NCBI GenBank assembly: GCA_034670405.1
Contig: JAXDDX010000178.1
Coordinates: 620,001-684,000 of the forward strand
DNA: 64,000 bases
Reading direction: 5' to 3'
Source: Hoplostethus atlanticus
Taxonomy: Eukaryota > Chordata > Actinopteri > Trachichthyiformes > Trachichthyidae
This document shows, piece after piece, positions 22,190 through 47,900 of the stretch. How positions within the stretch are numbered: position 1 is the first letter of the stretch; each line of letters begins with the position of its first letter. Under the pieces are notes generated by a model. The model had not been told where the DNA came from and searched no databases. It saw only the letters and a list, made by a program, of their open reading frames with translations. A program made the translations under genes and the position numbers.

Positions 22190-23530
22190 ATAGATAGGAT
22201 AATAATATATGGTGTTTGGGTTGAAGTGGGAAGTTCTCGACCAGGGACGGTAGTATTGAGAGACTGAGACCCTTTCGGTTCTTGGAGGGCGGTTTGAGGA
22301 AAGGATGGTGTGGAGAATGCAGGTGGAGAGGATGGTAAGAAATGTCATCATCCTTAAACATCTGGCTGGTAGATGAGGACTACGATACATCAAGCTATGA
22401 TTAGATCTGTATGGGATTATGGGCGTACGGCATCTGGCACCGTGGTGACCTCTGTATCAGCCAGGCTGGATGTAATCCATGCTAGGGCTTTGAGAACCAC
22501 TTCCATCCCGGCGCTTCGGATAGAAATGAGGTGCAAATCACTCAGCAAAGTGTCGGTTAACCGAGGCATGGGAGCGCTTAGGTCAGGAGACTACAGGAAA
22601 TCTATTGTCAAGGAGAGAGCAAGGGCAATGGGAATGGGAGATCAAGTGGGCACCTCGGTGTGTGTGCTGGCCGGTATTGCCCCCATGGCTCATACCAGCA
22701 CCAGAAGTTGACCTGTCTTGATAAGGTGCAGGATGTTAGAGGGCTGTGCATGACTGGATTATCTGAGGAACGTTTGGGATGCTTCTAGTCACGTCTAAGG
22801 TCAGGCTAACGATCAGGTGAGCAGAAGATCTAGGGTGTATGTGGACCGACTGCAGACTACCAGAGAAAGGTCTTCACAACAGAATGTATGGCTATGATTT
22901 GAAGACGGGTGGAAGAAGTGACGCTGCTGCGGTTTGATGACCCTGAAGAGTAGATGCTGTAGTACACGCCCCGATCTGTTAGAAGTTTTGCTCGTCTTCG
23001 TACAGACTTTACAAACTGCAACGTGAGGCTGGGGGTTCGTGTGGGTACCGGGGCATGTAGGGGGTTCAGAAAAGCGAGCTTTGACAAGAGAAAAGGTTGA
23101 TATTAGCATTCCACCGGGTAAACCAGAATGCCGCAGCGTCGCAAGAGGCAGAGGTGGAGCAGGAATGACCGGGGGATAAAGGAGGAGGACACTTTCACTA
23201 TTCAACCATCAGCAAGGAAAAAGATGGGCAGCAGGAGAGAGACAAAATGTTGTAAAATTGACAAGGTTACAACTAGAGCACTGCGGCCTGGGAGGTAGCT
23301 CAGTCCTGATAGGGAAACATCCAAGAGACCATGGAACATGTATTGATCAAGACTAACAAGGGCAGTGAAGCTCTACCCTATAATATTTATATTGCTTTGG
23401 TATTTATCCTAAGATACAGACCTTGAGTTGGTGCTACGTGAACGATGGACGGCAGCAACATGTCTGAAATACCAGAAATACAAAATAAGATTCAACCTCT
23501 TTCTGATATTGAGAGGGGCTGATAGGTAAA
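22190..23530 (+). mobile_element. decayed non-LTR retrotransposon (RT C-terminus / RNase-H-like region)
   Basis: One frame from about 22373 reads IRSVWDYGRTASGT, then RLDVIHARALRTTSIPALRI, resembling the DYG...LDVIxxxALR...ALxxE region after the reverse transcriptase of teleost non-LTR elements. About 0.8 kb later ETMEHVLIKT (23325-23354) resembles the ETxEHVLxxC C-terminal knuckle of the same elements, with the cysteine lost. Stops and frameshifts in between show it is dead. Boundaries are approximate. Confidence 0.6.
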
Positions 23531-23628
23531 GTTGCTTGGTAACTGTAACTGTCCTATTATTGGAAATGAAACAGTAATTAGTTACACAAGAGTTGTTTTG
23601 TTTTGCCATTTGTCTGTTGTCGTCTTGT

Positions 23629-23693
<65 letters not shown>

Positions 23694-24486
23694 GACTGTT
23701 TGCTTTGCTGTGTGTGAGCATTAATCACGGTGAAAGCTCAAGCCGCTAAACGTCTGCTTCCTTGTGTGTGTGTGTTTGTTCTTTGTGATTGGTCAGACGC
23801 TAATGAACGCAGGTGTTGCTAATGGCTTGATTAGTCAGCGCAAACCAGGTGCGTCTGATTAGTCAGGGGACTCGCTGCAGAATTGCTGCCTGCTGCTTTG
23901 CAATATATATATTGATCACTTGTTTATCATATATATTTATCATATATATATATTTCTTTTAATCAAATCGTGTTTCAAAGCTCTTCAAAGTGCTTATGGT
24001 AAGGTTTGCAAGATCCTCCCTTGAGAATATCATCTATTTAGCCAAATATATTGTTATTTTCATGGGTGTCTATTGTATCATGGGAAAGTCCTTGCTTATA
24101 AAATGTCTAATATCATTTGCCACAATAAATGTCCAAACCTGTTTATATCGACTATATTTCTGGGGATAAATGGAACAATGACAACTTCATATTATTAGGC
24201 AACGCTTCTTTTTTTTTTTTGGATATGGCTTCCAAATAGATTTCTGACTATTTTTACTTGATTACTCCTCTCTACTATGATGATAACTGATCGACTGAGG
24301 TAGGGCGAGTGCCACATCTTGCCACACCCAACTGACATCATCAATTACCATGTTTTCTCTATCAAGCTGCTTGGATTGAGTTTGGAGTTATTTGTCCATG
24401 AAATTAGGTCATTTTTGTACCAAGATTGATGATCCTGCTGTGCCGTGAATATAAAGGCTTGCACGCCTCTTCAATGTGAGGCACCG

Positions 24487-24500
24487 CCACTAGATGGCAC
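24487..24500 (+). promoter_or_regulatory. CTCF-like motif between mpp3 and asic2
   Basis: CCACTAGATGGCAC matches the CTCF core consensus (CCASYAGRKGGC) at every core position, in the plus orientation. Confidence 0.5.
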
Positions 24501-27500
24501 AAGCGCAATAGAGCTGCGAGACGGCCAGCCGTCTGGGACAGACTCTTCTGGCAGCAGACGGTATTCTCGATGTGTTCACACCAAAATTGTTTTCTGATGA
24601 TAATGTCAACACCCTAATTCTAATTGCTTTCAGCCTTTGAGAGCCAAGTCATACTTGATGTTGTTTACTCACTTGGGCTGTGAGATGAAATGAAAAGCCG
24701 GTAAATAGGGAGGACTGTGTTTTATTTCTCAGGAGTTTTGATGATAAAGGCCACGCGTTATTGAAACACAACACAACTGGTCGCGGTAACACACAGCAGT
24801 GGTCCGTTTCTCCAGTGCAATCTGCACTGCCTCTCACATACTGTACAGCATCACTGTTTGGCACAACACATTTTGCTGAAGAACACCCACCCTCCCTCCC
24901 TCCAGGATTATGATTGTTTTGGGATCTGCAGTCTTTTCATTATTCATTATTCCAATTTCAATTACAGTTTCATTGCAGTTTGCCTATTGTGCTGGCAAGT
25001 TTTCAGTTCAGTTTATTTATTTAGTGAGAACGTAGTTGAGGATCATTTAAGCAAATTATATTTTCAGGTAATGTCATTTATTCCCCACACTTCTTTTATT
25101 GCAGTTGAATTACCTAGAAAATTACCTGCGATTACGTCGCACGCCCACGAAGATACAGTGTTCATTTATTTTAATGTCATGATTCCAACATAACTTGATA
25201 ACAGTACAAGAAAAAAAAACAGGGTGGTTGGCCATAACACCAAGAGAGTTTGTCCAGTCATCAGGCTTGGTTCATATTTTGAGTGGAAGTAAGGAATTGT
25301 GTCTGCAAAGGCAATTTAAAAGCAATCAATAGGCTTCATCTCAAATGCCAAAAGTCTATATTTCTTAACTTGGCCAATTTTAGTTTGTTTTTTTTAAACA
25401 TACTCAAGGGTCGAGGTTTAGTCAAAATCAGAAGTTAGTTGTGATTGTGCATGAAGGCATGGCCTCCTGGCGGCCTTTGCACATTCAGTTTAAAGGTGAA
25501 TTCCTTGTGAATCTGAACGGCGGTTTAGCCTATAGAAATAGGCTATATGAAATTGAAGGACCTGATATGTCTGGCGCTAGGAGAACTGCTCCTGGAAGCA
25601 GGATGACATTGACACTCCAGCAGCTGAGAGCTGGTCAGGTGTGTGCCAATGTCCTTTCATTAGCTTGAATGGATCATTAGCCCGGTTAACTGTACCAAAT
25701 GCCATTGATTTCCCTGGGGCTTGTTAGGATCACACCTAAAAGAGCCCTGTTAAGTCTATGTTTGGGATCAACTTAGTAATCAACAAGTAATTAAATAGGA
25801 TTCAGCCCCTGGCAAGTCGTACGTGTAGGAAAATGTTGGCGGAACTGTAGGTAATATTCCTCTAATGTGGAGGAGAAGTGAAATAGCTGCAAACTCTTTT
25901 CTCATTCCTTTCAGTAATTGGAGTCTTTCAACATGCAGGCAGCAGGACAGATCCAATACGATAAACAAGTCAACAAGAGCTCTCGAGCCCCCGCTCTCTC
26001 TGGAGTTGGGGGAATTAAATTATGGGGACCGATACACGTCGTCTGACAAGGTATTCGAAACTCTATGAATTATGGATTTAATATGTCGTCCTGAATGCGA
26101 CTGATGGAGAAGAAGGGCTGCAGAGATTAGGTTGGAACCGGCCAAACAGGAGAGCAGCTGTGGGGCTTTGCGTTAGAAAACCCTCCGTCGACGAGGAGGC
26201 ACGAAGAGAGAAAATGATGCACGGCTCTAATGTCCCCCCCCCCGATCCAGACTGCACTTTCCTCCTTCATTTGTCCTATTGCTGTGTCACTGTTATTGTA
26301 CAACTGTCTCTTTAGTCATACTCCATCTCTCGCTTTCACCTCACAGTAACGGCCTGTCTTCCTCCGAGGCGGACGGAGCTGAGAACACGTGCACGTGATG
26401 TGTGATTAACCGCAGAGGAGATTACATCGTCGGCAGGATGTTATATTCTTTTAAATGATTAGCGCGTGACTTCAGTGAACCGCGGGTAGTTTGTGAAACA
26501 TGAATCACGCACGTAGGCAGGCGCGGTTGAAAATACCTTGTTTTTCTCAGCAGAGAAGCAGCTGCGCAAACACGGAGGTGTGAGCAACACCCTCTCTAAA
26601 AACAGCATCTGGAACGATCGACCTCGGTGTTGTTTGTGAGTTTCCCCTATACTTCGCCGAGGCAAATAGTTTGTTTATTATGGGGTGGCGATGCCCTTTA
26701 CTTGACCCGCACACTCTGCCTGATGTCCATATATCTGCTGCTGAGCGACCTGAGGCTGACCCGGATGAGTCTCAGCCTGGCGTCATGCAGCATGTCTATA
26801 TAGATAAGTCACACACACAGGGGTCCTTTTCTACACTGGTGAACTCAAAACTCACAACATCCCACACTAAAGAAAGCCCGTATGGGAAACGATGCTCCCT
26901 GGGCCCACAGTTGCATCCATTATCTACTAACATCTTTCTATCTTCTTCTGGAGCAATCCTCAAACTGCACGTCATCTCTTTTCCTTTAAGTCACGCTTTC
27001 ATTTGCGAGCGATTTGCGCACGATCTGAGCGCGAGGAGAAAACAGACCGAATTACTGAGACAAATGCGTAGCCATGGAGAAAAGCCCGGATGCGGCGCTC
27101 TCCGCGTCGTCGGATTTCCTTGAGTGTAGCGATGCTTAATAAAACCTTAAAGGCTAAATCAGTTCTTCGAGCGGATTTTCACTCCTCTGTGGCACGACTC
27201 CTCCATTGTACCAAGTTGCAGTAATCATTTGAGGCTGAATAGGACACTTCAACCGATATTAAGAGTATAGACACGGGTGTCAGAAGGGAAATTGGACCTT
27301 GCCAAGCTACATTTCTATCTGTCACAGCCTGCTGTTTCCCAGCTCTTTCTGCAGGAGCTGTCACGATGTCAGGGGCTTTGTACCAACTCTGTATTCTCTC
27401 CAGCTCCCGCATCCCGCACGCCCCCAAAGGTTGAATGTGTTACTCTTTCAGTCAGTTCAAAAACCTACCGAGGAAAAGACTGGAGCACCACTGCAAAAAG

Positions 27501-28585
27501 AACCTTTTCTTTTAATTGTTTCACATTAAAAACACACACTGTATGCTGCATCACAAAATGAGAAAAAAAAAACGCTGTCCGGCAATAACCAAAAAAATAG
27601 AAGAGAAGAGAACAACCGGTGTCGTCGTCATCGTCGCCGAGAGCTGCGGAGCGGTCCGTAGTCGTCTCGGGGGTCGGCTGAGGATCGTGTTCGTCTGAAG
27701 CCACGACAGGATGAGATAATACACAGAGACAGCGGGTCGCACCACGGACGGGGGAAATCAGAAATCAAACAACCTCACGAAAGCACTTCAATTCATTCCT
27801 ACCTGTAATGTACATTACCATGATGACAGAGACCATGCTGGGATGATCGTGGGCTAGAAATAGGAAACTCAGGTATGTGCCCCCACCCCCCCTCAAAATG
27901 GTGTCACAAAAGCTTTTGGTGTAAAGCCATGGATGTATCTGAGAACACAGTAGATAAACCAATACTGAAAAGAAGGATACCAGGTGGTCAAAAGACGTCC
28001 TTCACTTTTAACATGACATTCAACTATCCAACGTGCTACCGCCTGTTACATTTAGTCACTTCTGGACCAGGAGCTGACATTTTTACCGTAAATGTTCTTT
28101 AAGCTTTAGACCTGCTTCAGGCATGTCTGCGTGATACCCGTTTTTCTTTTTTTGTTCTTGTTGCTGAGCAAAACACTGATATTTACACCATAATACAGCA
28201 GACCCTGTGTCCTCTTAAAAACACAATAAGAAAAAATGAGTTCATTCCAGCTGAATCCACATTACGGCGTCATCATCGTTTCATCTGCAATCACGAGCGT
28301 TATTATCATGAAAATGCCGTCTGGGGATGGAAATGGCCTGAAAATTGTCGGAGGGCCAGGGAGTTTTCTGGCGATGGACGAAATGCTGCCTTTTGATGTG
28401 ATGATAATAGCTGTCCCAAATATCACCGCCGCATCCTCCAAATGAACCGATGGTTAAAGAACACCCTGGGCGTGTTCGCTTGCCGGAGACATTGTGTTGC
28501 GCGGCTTGCTTGTCTGGCAGGCGAGTCAGATTCCACCTCACTTAGCCGGGTGTTCTGGTGAGGTGCAGCAGCCAGAAGCCAGGGA

Positions 28586-28591
28586 TTTATT
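28586..28591 (-). terminator. possible asic2 poly(A) signal
   Basis: TTTATT on the plus strand reads AATAAA on the minus strand, about 940 nt beyond the asic2 stop. It is the first canonical signal noticed downstream. No transcript evidence; the true 3' end may differ. Confidence 0.3.
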
Positions 28592-29528
28592 CACATGAAT
28601 TATTGTGTATAGTAAGAGTATGACATCCCTTTAAATACGTCTGTAGAAAAACAGCTTAGCACCCCAGGACTCACATTGCAAACATGCCTTTTAGTAAACT
28701 GATTAAACTGAAACTGACATGTGAAAAAATGTGCAGTACGGGCTGCGAAATGTTAGATTTCACTCTATTTTGAGGGAAACAAAGCAGAATTTTCATGTTG
28801 TTTTTTTTTTTCCGGTAATGCTCATACACCGCCAACCTCCTTCTCTTCAAAGATAATTAACAAAGAAACGATTAATCACTCATCTCCAAGATGGATGGGT
28901 CACATCTGAACTATGATTTTTTTTTTTTTTAAGCAACCGTATGTTCGATCTGTACATTCTAGCTTCGATGTCTCGCCCTGTTCTGAAGATAAAGAGACAC
29001 AGCAAATGGCACACATGTACAGTAAAGCAACACTGCAGTCCAGCGTACGCGTCAGCATCAGCAAAAGAGAGCGAGACCGGGGCATGCAGTTTGGACAGTT
29101 CATAACCGTTATTGTACAGTACATGGCAGTGAGCGACTTATGAATGGTGTGTGTTATAGAGATATCCTGTACAGGTTAGTTGCCCTGCCTAGTCTCTGTC
29201 TGTGTGTGTGGACACCCAGGCCCTATCCAGGAGGCTGCAGTACAGTAGGGTGACAGAGAGGGCTGATGAGTCCAGCCAACAGCTCCTTAATCCCCATTAG
29301 CGCCACAGACAGGGCGGTGTGACGGAGCCCAGCACTGTCCTTGGGCCGACCCCTGTTCATCTCCTCCATCTCCTCCTCCCCTCTCTCCCCTGCTAAGGTC
29401 CCTCAGGCACGCCCCCTTGAAGAGGATGTAGCGCTGCCCGGTGGTGGGAGCCCTGACCCTCTGGATGCGAGTGGCTCTGAGGAGGGGGTGGGGGGGTGGG
29501 GGGGGGGGGGGCGGGTGGCGGGGGAGGC

Positions 29529-43700
<14,172 letters not shown>

Positions 43701-43797
43701 CTGAGGGGAGAGAGACAGAGAGACATGGTAAGTAATGACTCACTAACACTGGAAAAACACTAAAAGTTGAAGAGACTCGCTACTGTGGTTGAAAAGT

Positions 43798-43871
43798 ACA
43801 GTATTTTACTGATCAGCACGATGGAAGCTTTTCGCTGAAGTGTCCTCATGCTGATCAATGAAATACTCTGT
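43798..43871. repeat. 74-bp imperfect foldback next to asic2 exon 2
   Basis: AGTATTTTACTGATCAGCA (43799-43817) pairs with TGCTGATCAATGAAATACT (43849-43867) at 17 of 19 positions, around a loop of about 31 nt. It lies about 100 bp upstream of exon 2 on the gene strand and may be a small MITE remnant. Confidence 0.65.
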
Positions 43872-44873
43872 TTTTCAAAGTTTTTCAAATGCAGGAAGAT
43901 GAGTTAGACACAGTAGATGAACTTGCTAATTGCACACTGATGGAGCTGATTTACTACCAGGGGACGTTTTTGTTTTTTTTAGCCCAGAGCAGGAATTTAG
44001 AAATCAGCAGCCTGAACTCGATGCGATAATGACTCTAAAGTCTGGTGGTTAAAAAGGGGGAACTCGGCTACAGCAGTACATTCTCAGGTTCATGAGTTTC
44101 ATATTGTCCCTTGATAACAATTTGCCACCAATCAAAACAGCACTCCGCCAGCAAAACATCCCCCTGCTGCTGCAAAGAAAGAGGCATCTTTGTGTTTTTT
44201 CCTCCTTTTTTTAAAACTCATTTAGACTTCTAAAGTGTCGCCGTGTGGGCAACGGCGGGGACAAATCCTATTATTTCAGAGTAATGGTCCATGTGGGGCG
44301 CTCCCTCCCCTCCATCCCTTCACACTGCACACACACACACACACACAGTCGTGATGGGTACAGGCATTACTGTGGAGTGTGGCTCTGTGAAGGACAGGTC
44401 TGGTAATAAACACAGGCTGCCACAGAGGCACTGTCCTTCATCCTCGAGTTCTTCCCCCTCGCTCTCTCTCTTTCTGCAGGGGACTTTAGCTTTATGGCTC
44501 TTACGGGGCTAAAGGCAGGCCAGTTTAGAGCCCGAAGAGGCGAACAAGAAAGCAAAACAAAAGAAAACAGAGGCAATTTCCCATGTAATTACTTAAAAGC
44601 GTCCTACTCTTACTGGTAGAGCATTCTGGGTGGCCTCGGCAAATGTAGGAAATGTTCCTTTCCCCTCCATGCTGTGTGTACTTAATAACACAGCGCCGCA
44701 CTGTTCCTGCTTTTAGAGGTGTGCGGCATGCAGACCGCGGTGAGGCCAATTTCTTCATCCACTAATGACGTTCAGCCGTCCCTCTCCATACCCACCACCT
44801 CGTCAACAGCCACCAAATGGCTTTGAGGTGCTTATGAATTATAGATTGCGTTAAAATTGCAGCTCATTTTGCG

Positions 44874-44910
<37 letters not shown>

Positions 44911-47900
44911 TGACACATGTAGACATGTAAATGAGATTGCAGTTGCAAGGTCCCCACACTCATGAATAAAAATCACCATAACAACCATCCACTTCAATGC
45001 CACAGCGGCTGAATGCCGTTTGATTCGAGAAGCGGAGGACGCCGTGATCAGGAGGCCATCGGCGGCATTAAAACCCACAGCATCAAGCGCGTCGCACTCG
45101 TGTGAGTTACAGGCGTCGCGATTTAATTTCCTGCCTGTCTGATCTACGCTTGTTACCCGGGCCCGCCTTTGTTGACACTGGCCGTCTCCGGGCGTTATAA
45201 TCACACAAAGCCAATGCCATGCTGTCCCAGAAGGGGGTGTGGCTAGGACGAAACTGAAGTACCACACTGGTGTGGTTCGTTTTCTGCTACACAGATACGA
45301 ATCCACGCGAAAATGGGGGGGGGGAGGGCGGGGGGGTGACAAACAACGCAAGACAACCTGGCCCGCGGAGAGATCCCATATGGTGCGAGGTCTAGCCATC
45401 CAAAATCCAGCAGCCGTTTTCTCCACTGGGTGTCTGCCGAAGCCCGACACGCTAACCACGCTAACATTATCGGCCAGATTTCATTAGCGGCTCCGGCGTG
45501 CTGACACGGTGTTATCATTACCTCGATTTCACCTGAATGAAAGGGGTTTTTAATGACGGCCTCGGATGAGCTTCGTTTGAGCAGCTGTCCAAACCCTCCA
45601 GAGATTGAAGTGCGCCATTTAACCCTCGGTGGTTAATTGGGCAGGTAGCATTAAACTTAATTACCCAGCATTCAATTTGTATTTTTGTTACGTGTCCGTT
45701 TGTGTGAAGAAAACAAAGACGGGTCTGAATTGTTTTCTATCGATGCGGCTTTTTTGCTTTCTGTGCAACTGGTCTCTCTCTCTCTCTGCTTTTTTAAATG
45801 GGGCAGAATTGCTTTCTGGGGGACGCTGCTGGACCCTCTTTCCCTCCTTTTGTCCGGACCAATGGTGTCTGACAGACAGGGTTGCGGCAACATCCCATTA
45901 GACTTTCACCAGACACAGAGGCTCCTTTTTCAGCCACCGGATGACAAAGGAGGCTAACAAAACCTTGACAATGGTGGTTCTGTTATTTTGCAAATGCTCG
46001 CCTCTGACCCTGTCTCTCCCTTTTTTCACAAGCTCTCTCTCCCTCGCTTGCTCACTTCTCTTCACCCGCCTCAGGTGAAGCTGTCAGAGGTAAGATAGGT
46101 AATGAGTTCTCAAACCTGTCCAGAAATGAAAGATGCTGCTGGAAACACCTCTCTGCCCGGAAAAATGTGTAGTGGGAAAGAGATATGAGTGGTCATTTAC
46201 CAAGAAAACTTGAGGTTGAGGTTTGATACTATACTTGAAACTAGGTTTGGTACTATGACTATGAATGTCTGTCTTGTAAAGTTTGTCCCACGTTGTCGTC
46301 TTGTCGTTTGTTCTGTCAACTTTTCATGCAGCACAGCAAAATAATTTGTTAACTGTGTGCTTTATTTCTTTATTTCTCTTAAATGCCCAACCATTGATTG
46401 AGCCCAGGTTTGAAATGCCACAGGAGCCGAACTTGGTCGCTGTCAATATCACATTAGCTTAATCTATCCGGGGCTAAAGGTCTGCGAGCAGCGAGAGCGT
46501 GCACGGCTCAGCCGCCAATTAAAATGCCTTTCGACAAACAAACATGGCTCGTTAGTATTCCCAAACGCACGCGTGGATATCCGAAAGCCTGCACGCAGAG
46601 CAGCACCCACAGAGTAGAAGTCAAAGATGACATAGCTATTAGCGTGTAATCCTGCCATGATGAAAGCGCCGGACACCCACAACTCCACGACTCCAAAACA
46701 TGCCTGTCCCTCGCTAATGGAAAAGGCACACGATGATGGACTGAAACCATTCTCATAGCTGTGCCTCTGAATATCTGACTTTCTTCCTTTGCCCTTCGAG
46801 TCGTCTCTGGCGACTCCTCACCGACTCCTACCATTTAGCTTTTTCCCCCTATTTTGTTATCGCTGCTTTGCTTGCTGTCAATCCCTCGCCAACAAACTGA
46901 CAGATTATCTTCCTTTATTTTGTGTTTCCAGTCCCCTCGGCCCTCTTGTTTATCTCCCCTCGTCCATGTGGCATCTGTCCATTCGGTCCGAGCCATCGGG
47001 AAAAAAAAAAGGCCCTGAAGTCCACGGCATATCTGTAAAGGCCCTGACATTTTTTTATTTTTTGATGGGGTTGCCATGGAGACCGTAGCAGACAGAAGTC
47101 CGAACCAGCAAGGCGGGTCACGCGCCCTGATTCGCCTTCATCTCTCACCTTCAACACCATGGACAGAGCAAATCGGAGCTCTGCCCCATTGACTGTGTTA
47201 ACCCCTGTTCAAACACCGAGCATCTTTTCCATCATTTCAATTGATTTATTTTGATAGGGCCGGGGCATTTTCTGTCCAAGAGAAAATACATCTCAAAACA
47301 GACAGACAAGACGATCAGCCTTTTACACTCATAGGGCAATCCTATGGCCTGGCAGTCCTGCTGTACTGTATGCTGAAAACGCCATCACTATCTTGTCAGA
47401 TGGGGTATTGATGTATCACGATGCACCTCCGACATCCCCATCCACAAAAGTAGAGGAAGTGGCAGCGATGTGTTCATTTTCTCTGTAAGACACTCCGCTA
47501 TTACCCGTCTTGTGTTTTTCCATTACAGCATAAGCAAGTAATAACACACTTCTCTTGCTCATCCCGTTTTGCCTTGCTGGCAGACAAAGTGGAAAGTGGC
47601 GAAGAGTAAATTGAAATGTTAAGTATATCAGCTCGCCGACCGGCTTCATCACTTCCCCGCTCGGCGGCTTTCAAGTTTACATCGCATTCACATAAGCAGT
47701 CAATTGTGATGTGCCCGTTATTGTTCGACAAACCATTATGGGAGAATTTAGCAAGCGTTTCAAAGAAAAACCAAAGCGGCAAATAAGCTTGCGGGTTAGG
47801 AGAGAGAGAGAAAAAGAGGGCTTTTATCCTCGGGGCTTATTGAGAGAGGGGTAGAAGGGAATAAAGTTTATGAAAAAGGTCTTTGAGTTGCACGGTATGC

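Larger units (their letters stand above)
20466..29528. other. intergenic region between convergent mpp3 and asic2
   Basis: No gene recognised. Contains (CT)n at 21341-21389 and 23632-23691, an AT-rich palindromic stretch (21940-22005), a decayed LINE (22190-23530) and a CTCF-like motif (24487). The asic2 3' UTR probably covers the part from about 28.6 kb upward. Confidence 0.6.

Noticed and set aside
22373..22711. 112-codon frame as a novel gene
   Set aside because: Its order of motifs fits a decayed non-LTR retroelement.
44851..45459. Minus-strand 202-codon frame in asic2 intron 1, considered as exon 1
   Set aside because: No TM1, no ASIC N-terminal motifs, and it includes a (CA)n-coded HTHTHT stretch.
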